Source: DASYAN01 sp036501345 (GTDB lineage: Bacteria > Chloroflexota > Ktedonobacteria > Ktedonobacterales > Ktedonobacteraceae). From it: 19,829 nucleotides of DNA. Position numbers and translations under genes: made by a program. Positions 1 through 8,058 of this stretch are shown here, in pieces. The DNA lies in assembly GCA_036501345.1 (NCBI GenBank), contig DASYAN010000448.1, positions 1 to 19,829 on the forward strand, read 5' to 3'. Under the pieces are notes generated by a model. The model ran no database searches. It was not told the DNA's origin and saw only the letters and a list, made by a program, of their open reading frames with translations. The first letter of the stretch is position 1; every line of letters starts with the position of its first letter.

Positions 1-545
1 GTATCGAACGGTCCACTGGGCTTGCGATCCTCCCATGTCTCGCCTCCATCTAGGCTTCGCACAAGCGCACCAGCTTCTATCGCAACAAAGATACGACCTG
101 CTACCAATGGATCTGGGGTAATCCAGCGAACGTGGCTCGTGTACGGCCGTGGTGGAAAACTCCAGGTTGGTGCAGATGGCAACTCGCGCAGTGCCGTGAG
201 CTCATGCCACGTGTCGCCATGATCCTCGGAGCGGAAAAGTGCGCTTGGCTCGGTGCCTGCATAGACTATGCTATAGCTACCTGTTTGCTCTAGCACACTT
301 ACTGCGACCGACAAAACTTTCTCATAGCTAATGTCATTGCCCACATGTTCCCAAGAAGCCCCTGCATTCCCGCTGCGCCACAACCCCTGGTCAAAGGTGC
401 CACAGTAGACTTGTTCAGGGTGTTGTGGGTCCACTGCCACACATAGTGGCTGACTGTTCACTAAATGGGTATCAACTTTCCACTCATTTGTTTGCTGGCT
501 TATCACTACTAGCGCCTCATTGCTGGCAAGGTACAGCTTTATCAT
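1..545 (-). CDS. BNR/Asp-box repeat protein (sialidase/YCF48-like fold), 3' part beyond the window
   Basis: An open frame runs from an ATG at 545 to the left edge without a stop, so the C-terminal part is missing. The visible 181 residues contain regularly spaced Asp-box motifs of the S-x-D-x-G-x-x-W type: RSGNAGASWEHV, RSEDHGDTWHEL and RSLDGGETWED. They alternate with strands such as VAVDPQHPEQVYCGT and WITPDPLVAGRIFVA. This is the pattern of seven-bladed propeller proteins of the BNR/YCF48/photosystem-stability class. No signal peptide is visible, so a cytoplasmic or unconventional location is likely. A GAGGG ribosome-binding site lies about 8 nt before the ATG and supports this start. Substrate and role cannot be told from the sequence. 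Propellers of this kind occur in glycosidases and in non-enzymatic scaffolds. Confidence 0.85.
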   Translation of the reverse strand, partial: MIKLYLASNEALVVISQQTNEWKVDTHLVNSQPLCVAVDPQHPEQVYCGTFDQGLWRSGNAGASWEHVGNDISYEKVLSVAVSVLEQTGSYSIVYAGTEPSALFRSEDHGDTWHELTALRELPSAPTWSFPPRPYTSHVRWITPDPLVAGRIFVAIEAGALVRSLDGGETWEDRKPSGPFD

Positions 546-1269
546 AGCACGTCCCTCTTTTCGTACCGAGTTCCTACTCAATAGTTTCTATACTAATGAT
601 TACACGATAAGAAACAGTATTCTGATGACATTGACAGACTGCCAAACTTTTTTGTTTTCTATTCTATCCATTTCCATGTTGAGACTCTACAGAAACACAC
701 ATCAGAGAGAAGGATCTCTTGTTACTCATAGCTAAACACGTACGGTTTTTCCTAGAGCAGACCTACATTATGGCATTATCCTCTTTAACATAGGCAAATA
801 GTACTAACGAAAGTCTACACATGTCAGGAATTTGTTCTTCTGATACGCGGATATCGTTGCCTATACTGGTCTCTATAGATAGGTCCTTGCTTGTACCTAC
901 GAAAACCAACAAAGCAAGTAATAGAATAGCTGCTTATCAAATTGGTTTGTGCTATAATCGATGGCATCAGAGGCAGTTCTGGGAATGATCTAGCTTATTC
1001 CTGAGTTTTCTTTAATTTGGCTCACACGTTCCCTCACTTCTCAAACCATGGTCTAAATGTACTCCCTCAGAGTTGGATAATTTCTTTGTCTTAGAACTAC
1101 AAGGTAATTCTTCCTATTTCTTGTTATCTGAAGGCTTTACACATGACTGACAATGTTATACAATACCACCATAATCTTATTGTAAAAGGTTGGTTCTACA
1201 CTTTTTCTTATTCCCCTAGTGGGAGAACAAACGGAAATGTGTGTGCTACCAAAAAGAAGGAGAGAGCAA
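546..1269. other. AT-rich intergenic stretch without a convincing gene
   Basis: About 720 bp separate the BNR gene (leftward) from the small HTH gene (rightward). The short frames here lack a ribosome-binding site and recognisable composition. I see an extended -10 element near 950-958, and a weak hairpin (GGAAT at 982-986 with ATTCC at 997-1001) followed by a T-rich stretch. Neither is enough to call an RNA gene. A weaker -10-like TATACAAT lies at 1157-1164, about 110 nt before the HTH start. Confidence 0.5.
950..958 (+). promoter_or_regulatory. Candidate extended -10 promoter
   Basis: TGCTATAAT matches the extended -10 consensus exactly (TG, one base, TATAAT). No good -35 box lies 16-18 bp upstream. 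It points toward the HTH gene at 1270, which would give a leader of about 300 nt. The call rests on motif match alone. Confidence 0.35.
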
Positions 1270-1476
1270 ATGACTCAACAAGTGTTAAGCGAACTGTTAA
1301 CCGTTTCTGAAGTGGCCCAGATTCTGCGTGTGGATGATACAACTGTACGTCGGTGGGTCAAGCAAGGAGTCCTCGAAGCTGTTGTATTGCCTCATGTCAA
1401 TACACGACAGGGGTACCGCATCAAGCGGGAGACCTTGAACAAGCTGCTTGGCGAAAGTGGCGTTGCAGCCGAATAG
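1270..1476 (+). CDS. Small BldC/excisionase-like MerR-type HTH DNA-binding protein
   Basis: This 68-residue protein is essentially one winged helix-turn-helix domain. Residues 9-30 (LLTVSEVAQILRVDDTTVRR) are the helix-turn-helix of the HTH_17/excisionase type. W29 and the K-x-G-x-L/V turn (KQGVLEAV) follow, then the wing, and Y49-R50 before the last helix (RETLNKLL). Size and layout resemble the actinobacterial regulator BldC and phage excisionases. The ATG at 1270 is chosen because AAGGAG lies 9-10 nt upstream. A GTG at 1219 would add 17 basic residues but has no such site. It stands alone, with no integrase nearby, so a chromosomal regulator is more likely than a phage excisionase. Its targets are unknown. 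A strong hairpin follows 22 nt after the stop. Confidence 0.85.
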   Translation: MTQQVLSELLTVSEVAQILRVDDTTVRRWVKQGVLEAVVLPHVNTRQGYRIKRETLNKLLGESGVAAE

Positions 1477-1833
1477 TAGCAAATCAAAGCTACCACGAAG
1501 CGGCGTGGATACCCTCGGGCTTGAGCCATGGGGCATCCACGCCGCTTTCTCGCTTTACTAAAGACAAAGCGAACAATTTTATGTAAGACAATTGGTGTAT
1601 CCAAGATATCTCATAGTCCTGTTTGGTAAGTCAGTTAGAATTTGCCCTCTTATCCGTCAAAAACAAATGATTGGATATTTTTCAAGTGTACCTCCGGACT
1701 GAGACATTTTATGCACGCATCTCGGTTACCATGCCGTGTACAACGAAGCAAAGACGTTGACATTAATCATCGCATGAGACCGCTTATTTCAATCAGCTTG
1801 TTTGTATTTAGTTATTTGTATTGAGAGTATAAG
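1477..1833. other. Intergenic stretch holding only the hairpin
   Basis: Apart from the hairpin at 1498-1547 I see nothing I can support in these 357 bp. A 60-codon frame ending at 1824 has no ribosome-binding site and no recognisable features. An isolated TTGACA at 1757-1762 has no -10 box at proper spacing. Confidence 0.5.
1498..1547 (+). terminator. Long hairpin after the HTH gene, probable terminator
   Basis: AAGCGGCGTGGAT (1498-1510) pairs perfectly with ATCCACGCCGCTT (1535-1547) around a 24-nt loop that can pair further (CCC with GGG). It starts 22 nt after the HTH stop codon. The following bases (TCTCGCTTTACT) are only moderately T-rich, so it may be a terminator or a repeated extragenic palindrome. 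Confidence 0.5.
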
Positions 1834-4035
1834 ATGGGAATTACCGTTGTCAGTAAGAAGAATACTCAAACAGATCAAGAATTGGCAGTAAAGCGTCGTC
1901 GCAAAGCTTTTGCGTTATTGTGTACATGGGAGCTTTACCCAATTCTATTTATAGCAGCCTTTCTTCGTCTGTATCGTATTGATACTATCGTATTTGTCGA
2001 TGATAATGCTGTTGTTTTCAGTATGGCACGTGATGCTATTATGCATGGCCTCTGGCCAATCACAAGTAATAGAGCCTCACTTGGCATTCTCAATTTTCCC
2101 CTTATTGTCTATCTTTTTATGCTGCCTGCAGCTATCAGTTCAAATCCCTTGTGGGCTGAGGTAATGGTTGGATTACTCGATACAATTGCTGTATTGCTGG
2201 CTTACTTTTTTGTGCGTCGTTACTATGGGCGACTTACTGGAACAATTGTTGCCCTTTTGTATGCTACTTGTGTGATGGCGCTTGCCTATAGCGGCAATAT
2301 ATGGCCACAAAGTGTGCTACCTCCCTTTGTCATGCTCTTGCTATTCTGTCTGTTTAGGGGAGTTGTTGAGCGACGCCGGGGTTGGTTCTTACCTGCTATC
2401 TTGCTACTCGGGGTACTCTATCAGATACATGGGAGCTCACTTCTGCTTGCTGTCTTGATATTTGCCTCTTGTATCTTCGCTGTAAAGACAATTCGCTGGT
2501 ATGAGGTTCTACTTGCCGCCGTACTACTCGGCGTTGTGTGTTCCCCTTATCTATTTTGGGAATGGCAAAGCCGTTTTTCCGATGTGATAATATTGTTTAA
2601 TGCGTCAAAGGCACCTGCACATATCAATCTGGACGCATGGGGATTTTATAAATCCTTCCTGAGTCCCTATATCCTGAGCCCCTATGTACAGAGCACGGCT
2701 TTGCCTCTCGATCTTTTGCCAACAGACCCTCATTCAGTCTTAGTGGACACTCCCTTGCACCATTTACGAATACTCCTGAGCCTGGAGTATGCACTGATGC
2801 CATGGTTACTTCTATGTGGTGTACTAACTGCCACTCTACTGGTGTTATGGCCACTATCTCATCAGCCATCATCCAGGGAGATTGTTGGGACAACAAACAG
2901 AATTGGTGGCATTCGTAGATGGCTGAGCGACTTCTGGGCAACGCCATATCGACAAGGATTACTTCTGCTGCTTATCTGGCAAGTTTTGTTGCCCATAACA
3001 CTGATCCGCCATTCCATTCCGCTTTATACTCATTACTTTATTATCTTCTTGCCTGGGCAGTTCATTCTCATCGGGCTTTTCATATCCAAGGTGATTGATT
3101 TTGTTCATTCTCACCGTCCCGAATGGAGTAGAGTAGCACGCTATGGCATGGGCACCCTGACAGTTTGTATCATTGGAGCTCAGTTGGTTGGGAGTGCAAG
3201 CCAGTTGATTGATAGGGTCAATGGAAATTTTGATGGGCAAGCATTCTTTCCTGCTTATAACGACCTTTCTTCCTTGCAACATGTCCTTCAAGAGGCCGAT
3301 CAGGTAGCGCAAGAGCAACATATTCATCGCATTTATGTAGCTACGAACTATTCAACTGGCTCAGCCATGCGCTATTTGATGGAACAGGAGAAGACTCCTA
3401 TTACAGCCTTTGATGACTGGCACTGTATAGTGCTGCCCAGCGCTAGTGCTGGGCCTGTCATATTCATCTCACTGCCTTCCGATCCACAGGTAAATGCTAT
3501 TATTGACCGCTATGCAACTACAACATTGGTAGATCAACCTAGACGCCTGGGTGGCACACCGTTTAACCTCTTCATTCTCACTGCTAAATCTGAGGTTGCT
3601 CCTGTAACACAAACATTCAAGCATGATATTCATTTATTAGATCAGCATGCATTGGATGTGCAGGATCAGAATACCAATAGTCGCTGGCTTGTAACGCACT
3701 GGAGTGTAATACAATCGAAAAAACCTGCTACTCGCACATTCTACATAGTTCATTTTAATATTCAGCTGGATGGGAAGAGGCAGCAAGGGGGTGAACCTAT
3801 CGAATGTAGTACGACGTCTTTATGGGCTGGGGATCAATACTTTACGCTACAAAGTCTGGGTCCATATGATAAGATACCAATGTTTGTGACTGTTCAGGCA
3901 TATGCTTTCACAAGCTCTGCGCTTACATTTCCTTTGGGTCCATTGACCCTGTCAACGTTCGTTCAGCATAACTCGCGAGAGATACCGTTACAAACGGCCG
4001 ATGGCAAGACGAGCATCAGGCTTGCTAGTCTATAA
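1834..4035 (+). CDS. GT-C fold membrane glycosyltransferase, ArnT/PMT-like (family 39-like)
   Basis: This is a 733-residue polytopic membrane protein. After a basic cytoplasmic N-terminus (residues 15-25) comes a first membrane helix (about 33-48) ending in FLRLYRIDTIVFVDDNA. The acidic pair at 56-57 sits in the first extracytoplasmic loop, where GT-C enzymes of the ArnT/PMT group carry their catalytic Asp/Glu. Further hydrophobic segments lie near 88-102, 108-127, 135-152, 160-176, 185-215, 223-243, 318-340, 374-394, 400-420 and 437-455. Residues from about 460 to 733 form a soluble extracytoplasmic domain. Such enzymes move a sugar from a polyprenyl-phosphate donor to lipid or protein. The acceptor here is unknown. 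The N-terminal motif is DD rather than the common DE, so function is inferred from architecture. GAGAG upstream of the ATG is a modest ribosome-binding site. The gene converges on the GH18 pair. Confidence 0.75.
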   Translation: MGITVVSKKNTQTDQELAVKRRRKAFALLCTWELYPILFIAAFLRLYRIDTIVFVDDNAVVFSMARDAIMHGLWPITSNRASLGILNFPLIVYLFMLPAAISSNPLWAEVMVGLLDTIAVLLAYFFVRRYYGRLTGTIVALLYATCVMALAYSGNIWPQSVLPPFVMLLLFCLFRGVVERRRGWFLPAILLLGVLYQIHGSSLLLAVLIFASCIFAVKTIRWYEVLLAAVLLGVVCSPYLFWEWQSRFSDVIILFNASKAPAHINLDAWGFYKSFLSPYILSPYVQSTALPLDLLPTDPHSVLVDTPLHHLRILLSLEYALMPWLLLCGVLTATLLVLWPLSHQPSSREIVGTTNRIGGIRRWLSDFWATPYRQGLLLLLIWQVLLPITLIRHSIPLYTHYFIIFLPGQFILIGLFISKVIDFVHSHRPEWSRVARYGMGTLTVCIIGAQLVGSASQLIDRVNGNFDGQAFFPAYNDLSSLQHVLQEADQVAQEQHIHRIYVATNYSTGSAMRYLMEQEKTPITAFDDWHCIVLPSASAGPVIFISLPSDPQVNAIIDRYATTTLVDQPRRLGGTPFNLFILTAKSEVAPVTQTFKHDIHLLDQHALDVQDQNTNSRWLVTHWSVIQSKKPATRTFYIVHFNIQLDGKRQQGGEPIECSTTSLWAGDQYFTLQSLGPYDKIPMFVTVQAYAFTSSALTFPLGPLTLSTFVQHNSREIPLQTADGKTSIRLASL

Positions 4036-4093
4036 AAAGGAGATAGGCATTCTCATTCAGCCATCTGCCTCGTTCTGATCAGAACTCCTTTTT
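4034..4093. terminator. Convergent-gene terminator region
   Basis: AAAAAGGAG (4034-4042) and CTCCTTTTT (4085-4093) form a 9-bp inverted repeat whose A and T runs could act in both directions. Inside it, GTTCTGATCAGAAC (4072-4085) is a perfect 14-bp palindrome. The arms overlap the ends of both convergent genes (stops at 4035 and 4079). Confidence 0.55.
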
Positions 4094-6436
4094 GGCTCTG
4101 GCCTTTCTGGTCAGAGCCCATCTGTTGTCATTGATGATCTCCTCTCTAGCCTTGGCCTTGGCTCTGGCCTTTCTGGTCAGAGCCCATCTGTTGTCATTGA
4201 TGATCTCTTCGGTACCCACATCTCGCCTTCGACGGACTGAATCCCTGCTAGTTTTAACTCCGGTCCCAACTGCAACAACCACCTCTCTTGTGACCGAACC
4301 AGCCGCTCCAAGGGCTTTAGTTATAGATGCTCCAACGAATGTCGGTGCCATTAGCACGACACATAAAGTCATGATGGGCGGAAATTGCAGCAGTATGGTT
4401 TCCAAGATCCCTTCCCCCCCAATGCTGGCAAAAGTTTGTGGTAAGGGCGGCAGAAGTAATGGCATTGTAGTAAGAATGAAAAGCTGGATTGTCTGAACAA
4501 AGAGCATCGAGAGGAATCCTCTGCTCCATAGACGCACCACATTTGGTCCTACGCCCCCAGGCAATGCCCAACAACCAAATGCCAGTGGGGCCATCAGAAT
4601 GTAGTAATTGAGTAGAAGGATACGGACGAATACTTGCACCCATAGCAGCATTGATAATACCGTCAAGGTCATCGTACCAATGCGGGCTATCAGATTGGCC
4701 ATGTTTGTTACTGTCCCAGCAAGATGTACAAAACTGTTCAAGATGGGAATATTTGATGCAAGATCTCCCACTAAATTCGGCGAAAAAATGCCAGTGAAAT
4801 CGTTCATAGCACATCCCCACCGACTCATTGGCACAACTATTCCCCGATACGATACCGCAGGTTCGCCGGAAATCTTGTAAGCAACTGGGATACCACCAAC
4901 GGTTGCCCTAGGAAAGGGTTGTTCAGTATGCAGTAGGACGATCCCTGTGGTTAGACTATTTTCTAAATGGATTAGTAGTTGGACCAATGTGAAACTGACA
5001 ACTACTGCCGCCCCGCCCAAAAAGACACGTGGAAGCCCTTCAAGTGCACCAGCATAGCGAAAAGTAGATGCTCCCAACATGATCTCATATCCCAACAGTA
5101 GGATGGATGGTATGATTAATGTAAATCCAATTGCCTCCATATACCCGAAGAGGGTGGTGACTGGTTTGAATGCATAGGTATCTGCTGCGTAGGTATTGAC
5201 AAAACGCCCTCCATTACCTGACAACCAGTCTTTGCTGATAATGGGCTCAGAGGCTAATTGTCCCCGGCCTTTAATAGATACATCTGAACAAGGGAAAAAC
5301 GCATTTTGTTGGGTCTTTGGTGGGATGCTTGGTGGGGTACCTGATGGAGGGGGGGCCAGCGGCTTTAAAGGTCCTTCAAAGCTACCCAAGATCTTTACGA
5401 AATCATATTTTTGTTGCTGTGGGAGACTACTGCATGTTGGTGAAACGGAGTTTGTAGCACCTCCAGGGCAGGGTTTATCACGTCCCAATGACCACATCGA
5501 GAGCGAGCCAATATAATTAGTTTGTTTTGCAAAATCTAATACTTGACGTGCATCATCTGTGGTAAAGGTTTCTGGCATAGTATCGTTAAGACCAATCATA
5601 GGAGTGATGCCAATCTTCGCCGACAAACCAATCGAGGTAATTTGCTTTTCTGTAGCTTGAGCCGCACTAATAGCAGCTTTTCCCATCTGATTTGGTGGAA
5701 CACTGGCACCATAATCCATCGTCATGATATTGACAAGACAAACCTGAACGCCATTTTGATGCGCATTTTTTAGGATATTCACCCCATCAGCAGTCAGGCC
5801 AGTTGGCATTACTGGCAGAGTGTAGGAAATACAAAGGTTCGGATTGGTATGCTCCAAAGCGGCAATGGCTTTATTCCGCCGATCAATTGATGCCGTATCT
5901 GCAACAGACGCACCCTCTATGTCAAAATCTAAATAATTAACCTTGTATGCATCTATAACACTTTGGTACTGTTTCTGAAGACTAGCAGCATCTTGGCAGG
6001 CTTGCCCGAGTTCTGTACCATTTGCACCACCAAAGGAGATCGTGACATCACCACCCATTTGGCGCAATTGGGTGATAGCTGTCATCATGGGGTCCGGAGT
6101 ACCCGGAGGAATGCCTAAAGGGAGCTTACCCGGTTGTGTGAAATCGCCCCATATTGCCTGACAACCCTGGCTTATGATAAAGGCGAGTGTAAAGTCTTTG
6201 ACACCAGTTTGTTGTGCCGTTTCTACAATTGAACTAGGCTTGCTGTCCGCGCTAGGACCGGGCATGACATATACATATGGCTTAAAGCTCACGCCTTGTT
6301 GCGGAGAAGCATTAAATGCTTGCTTTCCCATTGTGGAGGCATTTGCTGCACTGGCAATAGTTGCTGGCAAGAGAAGACTAAGTACTAGCCATGCAAGGGT
6401 ACTGAACCCGAGAAAATAAAACCTCTTGTGCCTCAT
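4079..6436 (-). CDS. Fusion protein: secreted GH18 chitinase-like domain plus TrbL/VirB6-like membrane domain
   Basis: The 785-residue product begins with a signal peptide (KRFYFLGFSTLAWLVLSLLL, cleavage probably near ASAA at 28-31). Residues 50-352 are a GH18 barrel. They carry the catalytic motif D170-F-D172-I-E174, the MTMDYG strand (D241, Y242) and W315 at the last strand. A Pro-rich linker (353-375) follows. Residues 425-710 contain about six membrane segments (roughly 427-455, 466-490, 583-605, 607-626, 641-665, 683-708). The stretch LNYYILMAPLAFGCWALPG then LWSRGFLSMLFVQTIQLF resembles TrbL/VirB6-type inner-membrane proteins of type IV secretion. The tail (730-785) is strongly basic and holds a perfect 22-residue duplication. 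GH18 enzymes cleave beta-1,4 GlcNAc polymers. The fused membrane part suggests anchoring or a wall-penetrating channel, which is inference. GGAG lies 11 nt before the ATG. The adjacent upstream gene encodes a second GH18 domain. Confidence 0.8.
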   Translation of the reverse strand: MRHKRFYFLGFSTLAWLVLSLLLPATIASAANASTMGKQAFNASPQQGVSFKPYVYVMPGPSADSKPSSIVETAQQTGVKDFTLAFIISQGCQAIWGDFTQPGKLPLGIPPGTPDPMMTAITQLRQMGGDVTISFGGANGTELGQACQDAASLQKQYQSVIDAYKVNYLDFDIEGASVADTASIDRRNKAIAALEHTNPNLCISYTLPVMPTGLTADGVNILKNAHQNGVQVCLVNIMTMDYGASVPPNQMGKAAISAAQATEKQITSIGLSAKIGITPMIGLNDTMPETFTTDDARQVLDFAKQTNYIGSLSMWSLGRDKPCPGGATNSVSPTCSSLPQQQKYDFVKILGSFEGPLKPLAPPPSGTPPSIPPKTQQNAFFPCSDVSIKGRGQLASEPIISKDWLSGNGGRFVNTYAADTYAFKPVTTLFGYMEAIGFTLIIPSILLLGYEIMLGASTFRYAGALEGLPRVFLGGAAVVVSFTLVQLLIHLENSLTTGIVLLHTEQPFPRATVGGIPVAYKISGEPAVSYRGIVVPMSRWGCAMNDFTGIFSPNLVGDLASNIPILNSFVHLAGTVTNMANLIARIGTMTLTVLSMLLWVQVFVRILLLNYYILMAPLAFGCWALPGGVGPNVVRLWSRGFLSMLFVQTIQLFILTTMPLLLPPLPQTFASIGGEGILETILLQFPPIMTLCVVLMAPTFVGASITKALGAAGSVTREVVVAVGTGVKTSRDSVRRRRDVGTEEIINDNRWALTRKARAKAKAREEIINDNRWALTRKARAKKEF
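4092..4207 (-). repeat. 66-bp-period tandem duplication in the fusion gene's 3' end
   Basis: Positions 4092-4141 and 4158-4207 are identical over 50 bp, with a period of 66 bp (22 codons). The repeat encodes EEIINDNRWALTRKARAK twice, keeping the frame. Identity at silent positions indicates a recent event. Confidence 0.95.
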
Positions 6437-6636
6437 TCTCTTCTCCAGACTTTGTATCTAGACTTAGTGCTGCTTGCCCCAATTGAACCACTACCGAGAT
6501 TCAAGCTGAACAAAGACTGCTTTTTCTTGATACCGTTCTTGATTATAACCCGCTGCTGCTCTGTAGAAGCTTCTGGGGCTACAATAGCATTTGGTCCCTT
6601 CCTCATCAAGAGAGATAGAGGGACAATTTCCAGCAA
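6433..6636 (-). CDS. Doubtful 67-codon frame between the two GH18 genes
   Basis: An open frame from a TTG at 6636 lies between the two GH18 genes and ends in the tetranucleotide ATGA that starts the fusion gene, which would allow translational coupling. The predicted peptide is basic at its C-terminus (KSRYKVWRRE) and has no recognised domain. Neither the TTG nor the internal ATG has a ribosome-binding site, so this may simply be untranslated operon leader. I list it only because of the overlap. Confidence 0.22.
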   Translation of the reverse strand: MLEIVPLSLLMRKGPNAIVAPEASTEQQRVIIKNGIKKKQSLFSLNLGSGSIGASSTKSRYKVWRRE

Positions 6637-6673
6637 AGTAGCAGATCTTGATAGACTTGAACTATCGCGAACT

Positions 6674-7792
6674 TCAGCCCCCTAAGATCTTCATAAAATC
6701 GTATTCTTGTTGTGAAATACTACTGCAGGTTGCCAAAGCTGAGCCGCCTGCACCTGTATCGCAGGGCTTATCGCGCCCAAGTGACCACATTGAGAGCATC
6801 CCAATAGAACTATTTTGCTTTGCGAAAGCAGCCAGACTGTGTGCATCATCAAGACTAAAGATTTCCCCCTGCGAGTCGTTCTGACCAATCATAGGAGTGA
6901 CGCCGATCTTTGCCGACAAGCCAGTAGATGCCACTTGCTTCTGTGTAGCCTGAGCTGCACTAATGGCATCCTGTCCCATATGGCTATCAGGTTGACCATA
7001 ATCCATTGTCATAATATTGACAGTACTCACCTTAACCTTATTGTCCGCCGCATTTTGTAGAAGTTTCACGTCACCATCAGTCAGGCCTGTTGGATTGACT
7101 GGCAGAGTATATGTAACAATAAGGTTCGGATGGGCCCGCTCTAAAGCGGCAAGTGCCTTATTGCGTCGGTCAACCGAAGGTGTATCCCCAACGGAAGCCG
7201 CACTATCGATATCGAAATCTAGATGAGTAACTTTGTATGCGTCTATAATATTCTGATACTGCTTCTGTAGACTGGTGACATCAGAGCAAGCTTGTGCGAG
7301 TTCTGTACCATTTGCTCCACCAAAGGAAATGGCGACATCACCACCCGATTGGCGTAATTGACTGATCGCAACCATCATCGGGTCTGCTGTACCCGAAGGA
7401 GACCCTGCAGGGGGCTGACCTGCTTTGGTGAAATCGCCCCATATCGCTTGGCAACCGCTGCTGATGATAAAGGCGAGTATGTAGCCTTTTGTACCGGTCT
7501 GCTGGGCAGCTTGGACAATTTGGTTAGGACTACTGCCTGTGGTGGAACTAGGCTCAGTGTAGAGGTATGGTGCAAAGGTAAAGATGTTATTCTTTGTAGC
7601 GGACTGTGCTGGTGGTACAGGTTGTGTTGGTGCGGATTGTGCTGGTGGTACAGGTTGTGTTGGTGCGGATTGTGCTGGTGGTGCAGTTGTTGTGGCGGGA
7701 GGTTTATTGTTAGGTGCCACAAAAATATTATAACTACAGCATCCCATTACTGTCACAATTAGTAAGAGAAGCATAAGAAAAAATCTTTGCAT
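6674..7792 (-). CDS. GH18-family lipoprotein-like protein with altered catalytic residue
   Basis: With the ATG at 7792 the product is 372 residues. A TTG at 7810 would add six. Neither start has a good ribosome-binding site, so the start is uncertain. The N-terminus is a hydrophobic stretch (RFFLMLLLLIVTVMGCC) ending in a lipobox-like VMGC, which suggests a lipid-anchored surface protein. A Pro/Gln/Thr-rich linker with an 11-residue repeat (PPAQSAPTQPV) leads to a GH18 barrel. That barrel is closely similar along its length to the GH18 domain of the downstream fusion protein (AFIISSGCQAIWGDF, ISFGGANGTELAQAC, VNIMTMDYG, LSMWSLGRDKPC). Where the neighbour has LDFDIE, this protein has LDFDID (GAT codon), so the general-acid Glu is missing. 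It may bind glycans without cutting, or act weakly. It is read before the fusion gene in the same direction, probably in one operon. Confidence 0.8.
   Translation of the reverse strand: MQRFFLMLLLLIVTVMGCCSYNIFVAPNNKPPATTTAPPAQSAPTQPVPPAQSAPTQPVPPAQSATKNNIFTFAPYLYTEPSSTTGSSPNQIVQAAQQTGTKGYILAFIISSGCQAIWGDFTKAGQPPAGSPSGTADPMMVAISQLRQSGGDVAISFGGANGTELAQACSDVTSLQKQYQNIIDAYKVTHLDFDIDSAASVGDTPSVDRRNKALAALERAHPNLIVTYTLPVNPTGLTDGDVKLLQNAADNKVKVSTVNIMTMDYGQPDSHMGQDAISAAQATQKQVASTGLSAKIGVTPMIGQNDSQGEIFSLDDAHSLAAFAKQNSSIGMLSMWSLGRDKPCDTGAGGSALATCSSISQQEYDFMKILGG
7605..7685 (-). repeat. 33-bp tandem repeat encoding a Pro/Gln linker
   Basis: Units at 7605-7637 and 7638-7670 are identical and a third partial unit follows to about 7685. 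They encode the 11-residue PPAQSAPTQPV linker between the lipobox and the GH18 domain. Such linkers commonly vary in copy number. Confidence 0.9.
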
Positions 7793-8058
7793 TTGTTCAG
7801 CACAGCGCAAATATCTCTGTAAGACCTTTGAGATATGGGAAGATTAGCGCTATCTCCTTTCCCAGGTTCGTTTGAAAAGAAAGTTGTGAAGTAAGTCTAC
7901 TTAGAATGTATCTCACTAGTTATGATTCATTCAAGGGGGATGGAGCCCCAAATTTGCCCAATATTCTCCCTATCAGTAATTTGTTAATCTAGACAGGGGG
8001 AAAGTGAGAGTAAGAGAGAAGAGCAGGATTAGGGGCTGCCTTTGGATCTCTTTGGAGG

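Noticed and set aside
631..665. TTGACA at 631-636 as a promoter
   Set aside because: No -10-like hexamer at 16-18 bp. The nearest, TATTCT, is 23 bp away.
1642..1824. 60-codon frame before the glycosyltransferase gene
   Set aside because: No ribosome-binding site and no recognisable composition. It lies in non-coding-like AT-rich DNA.
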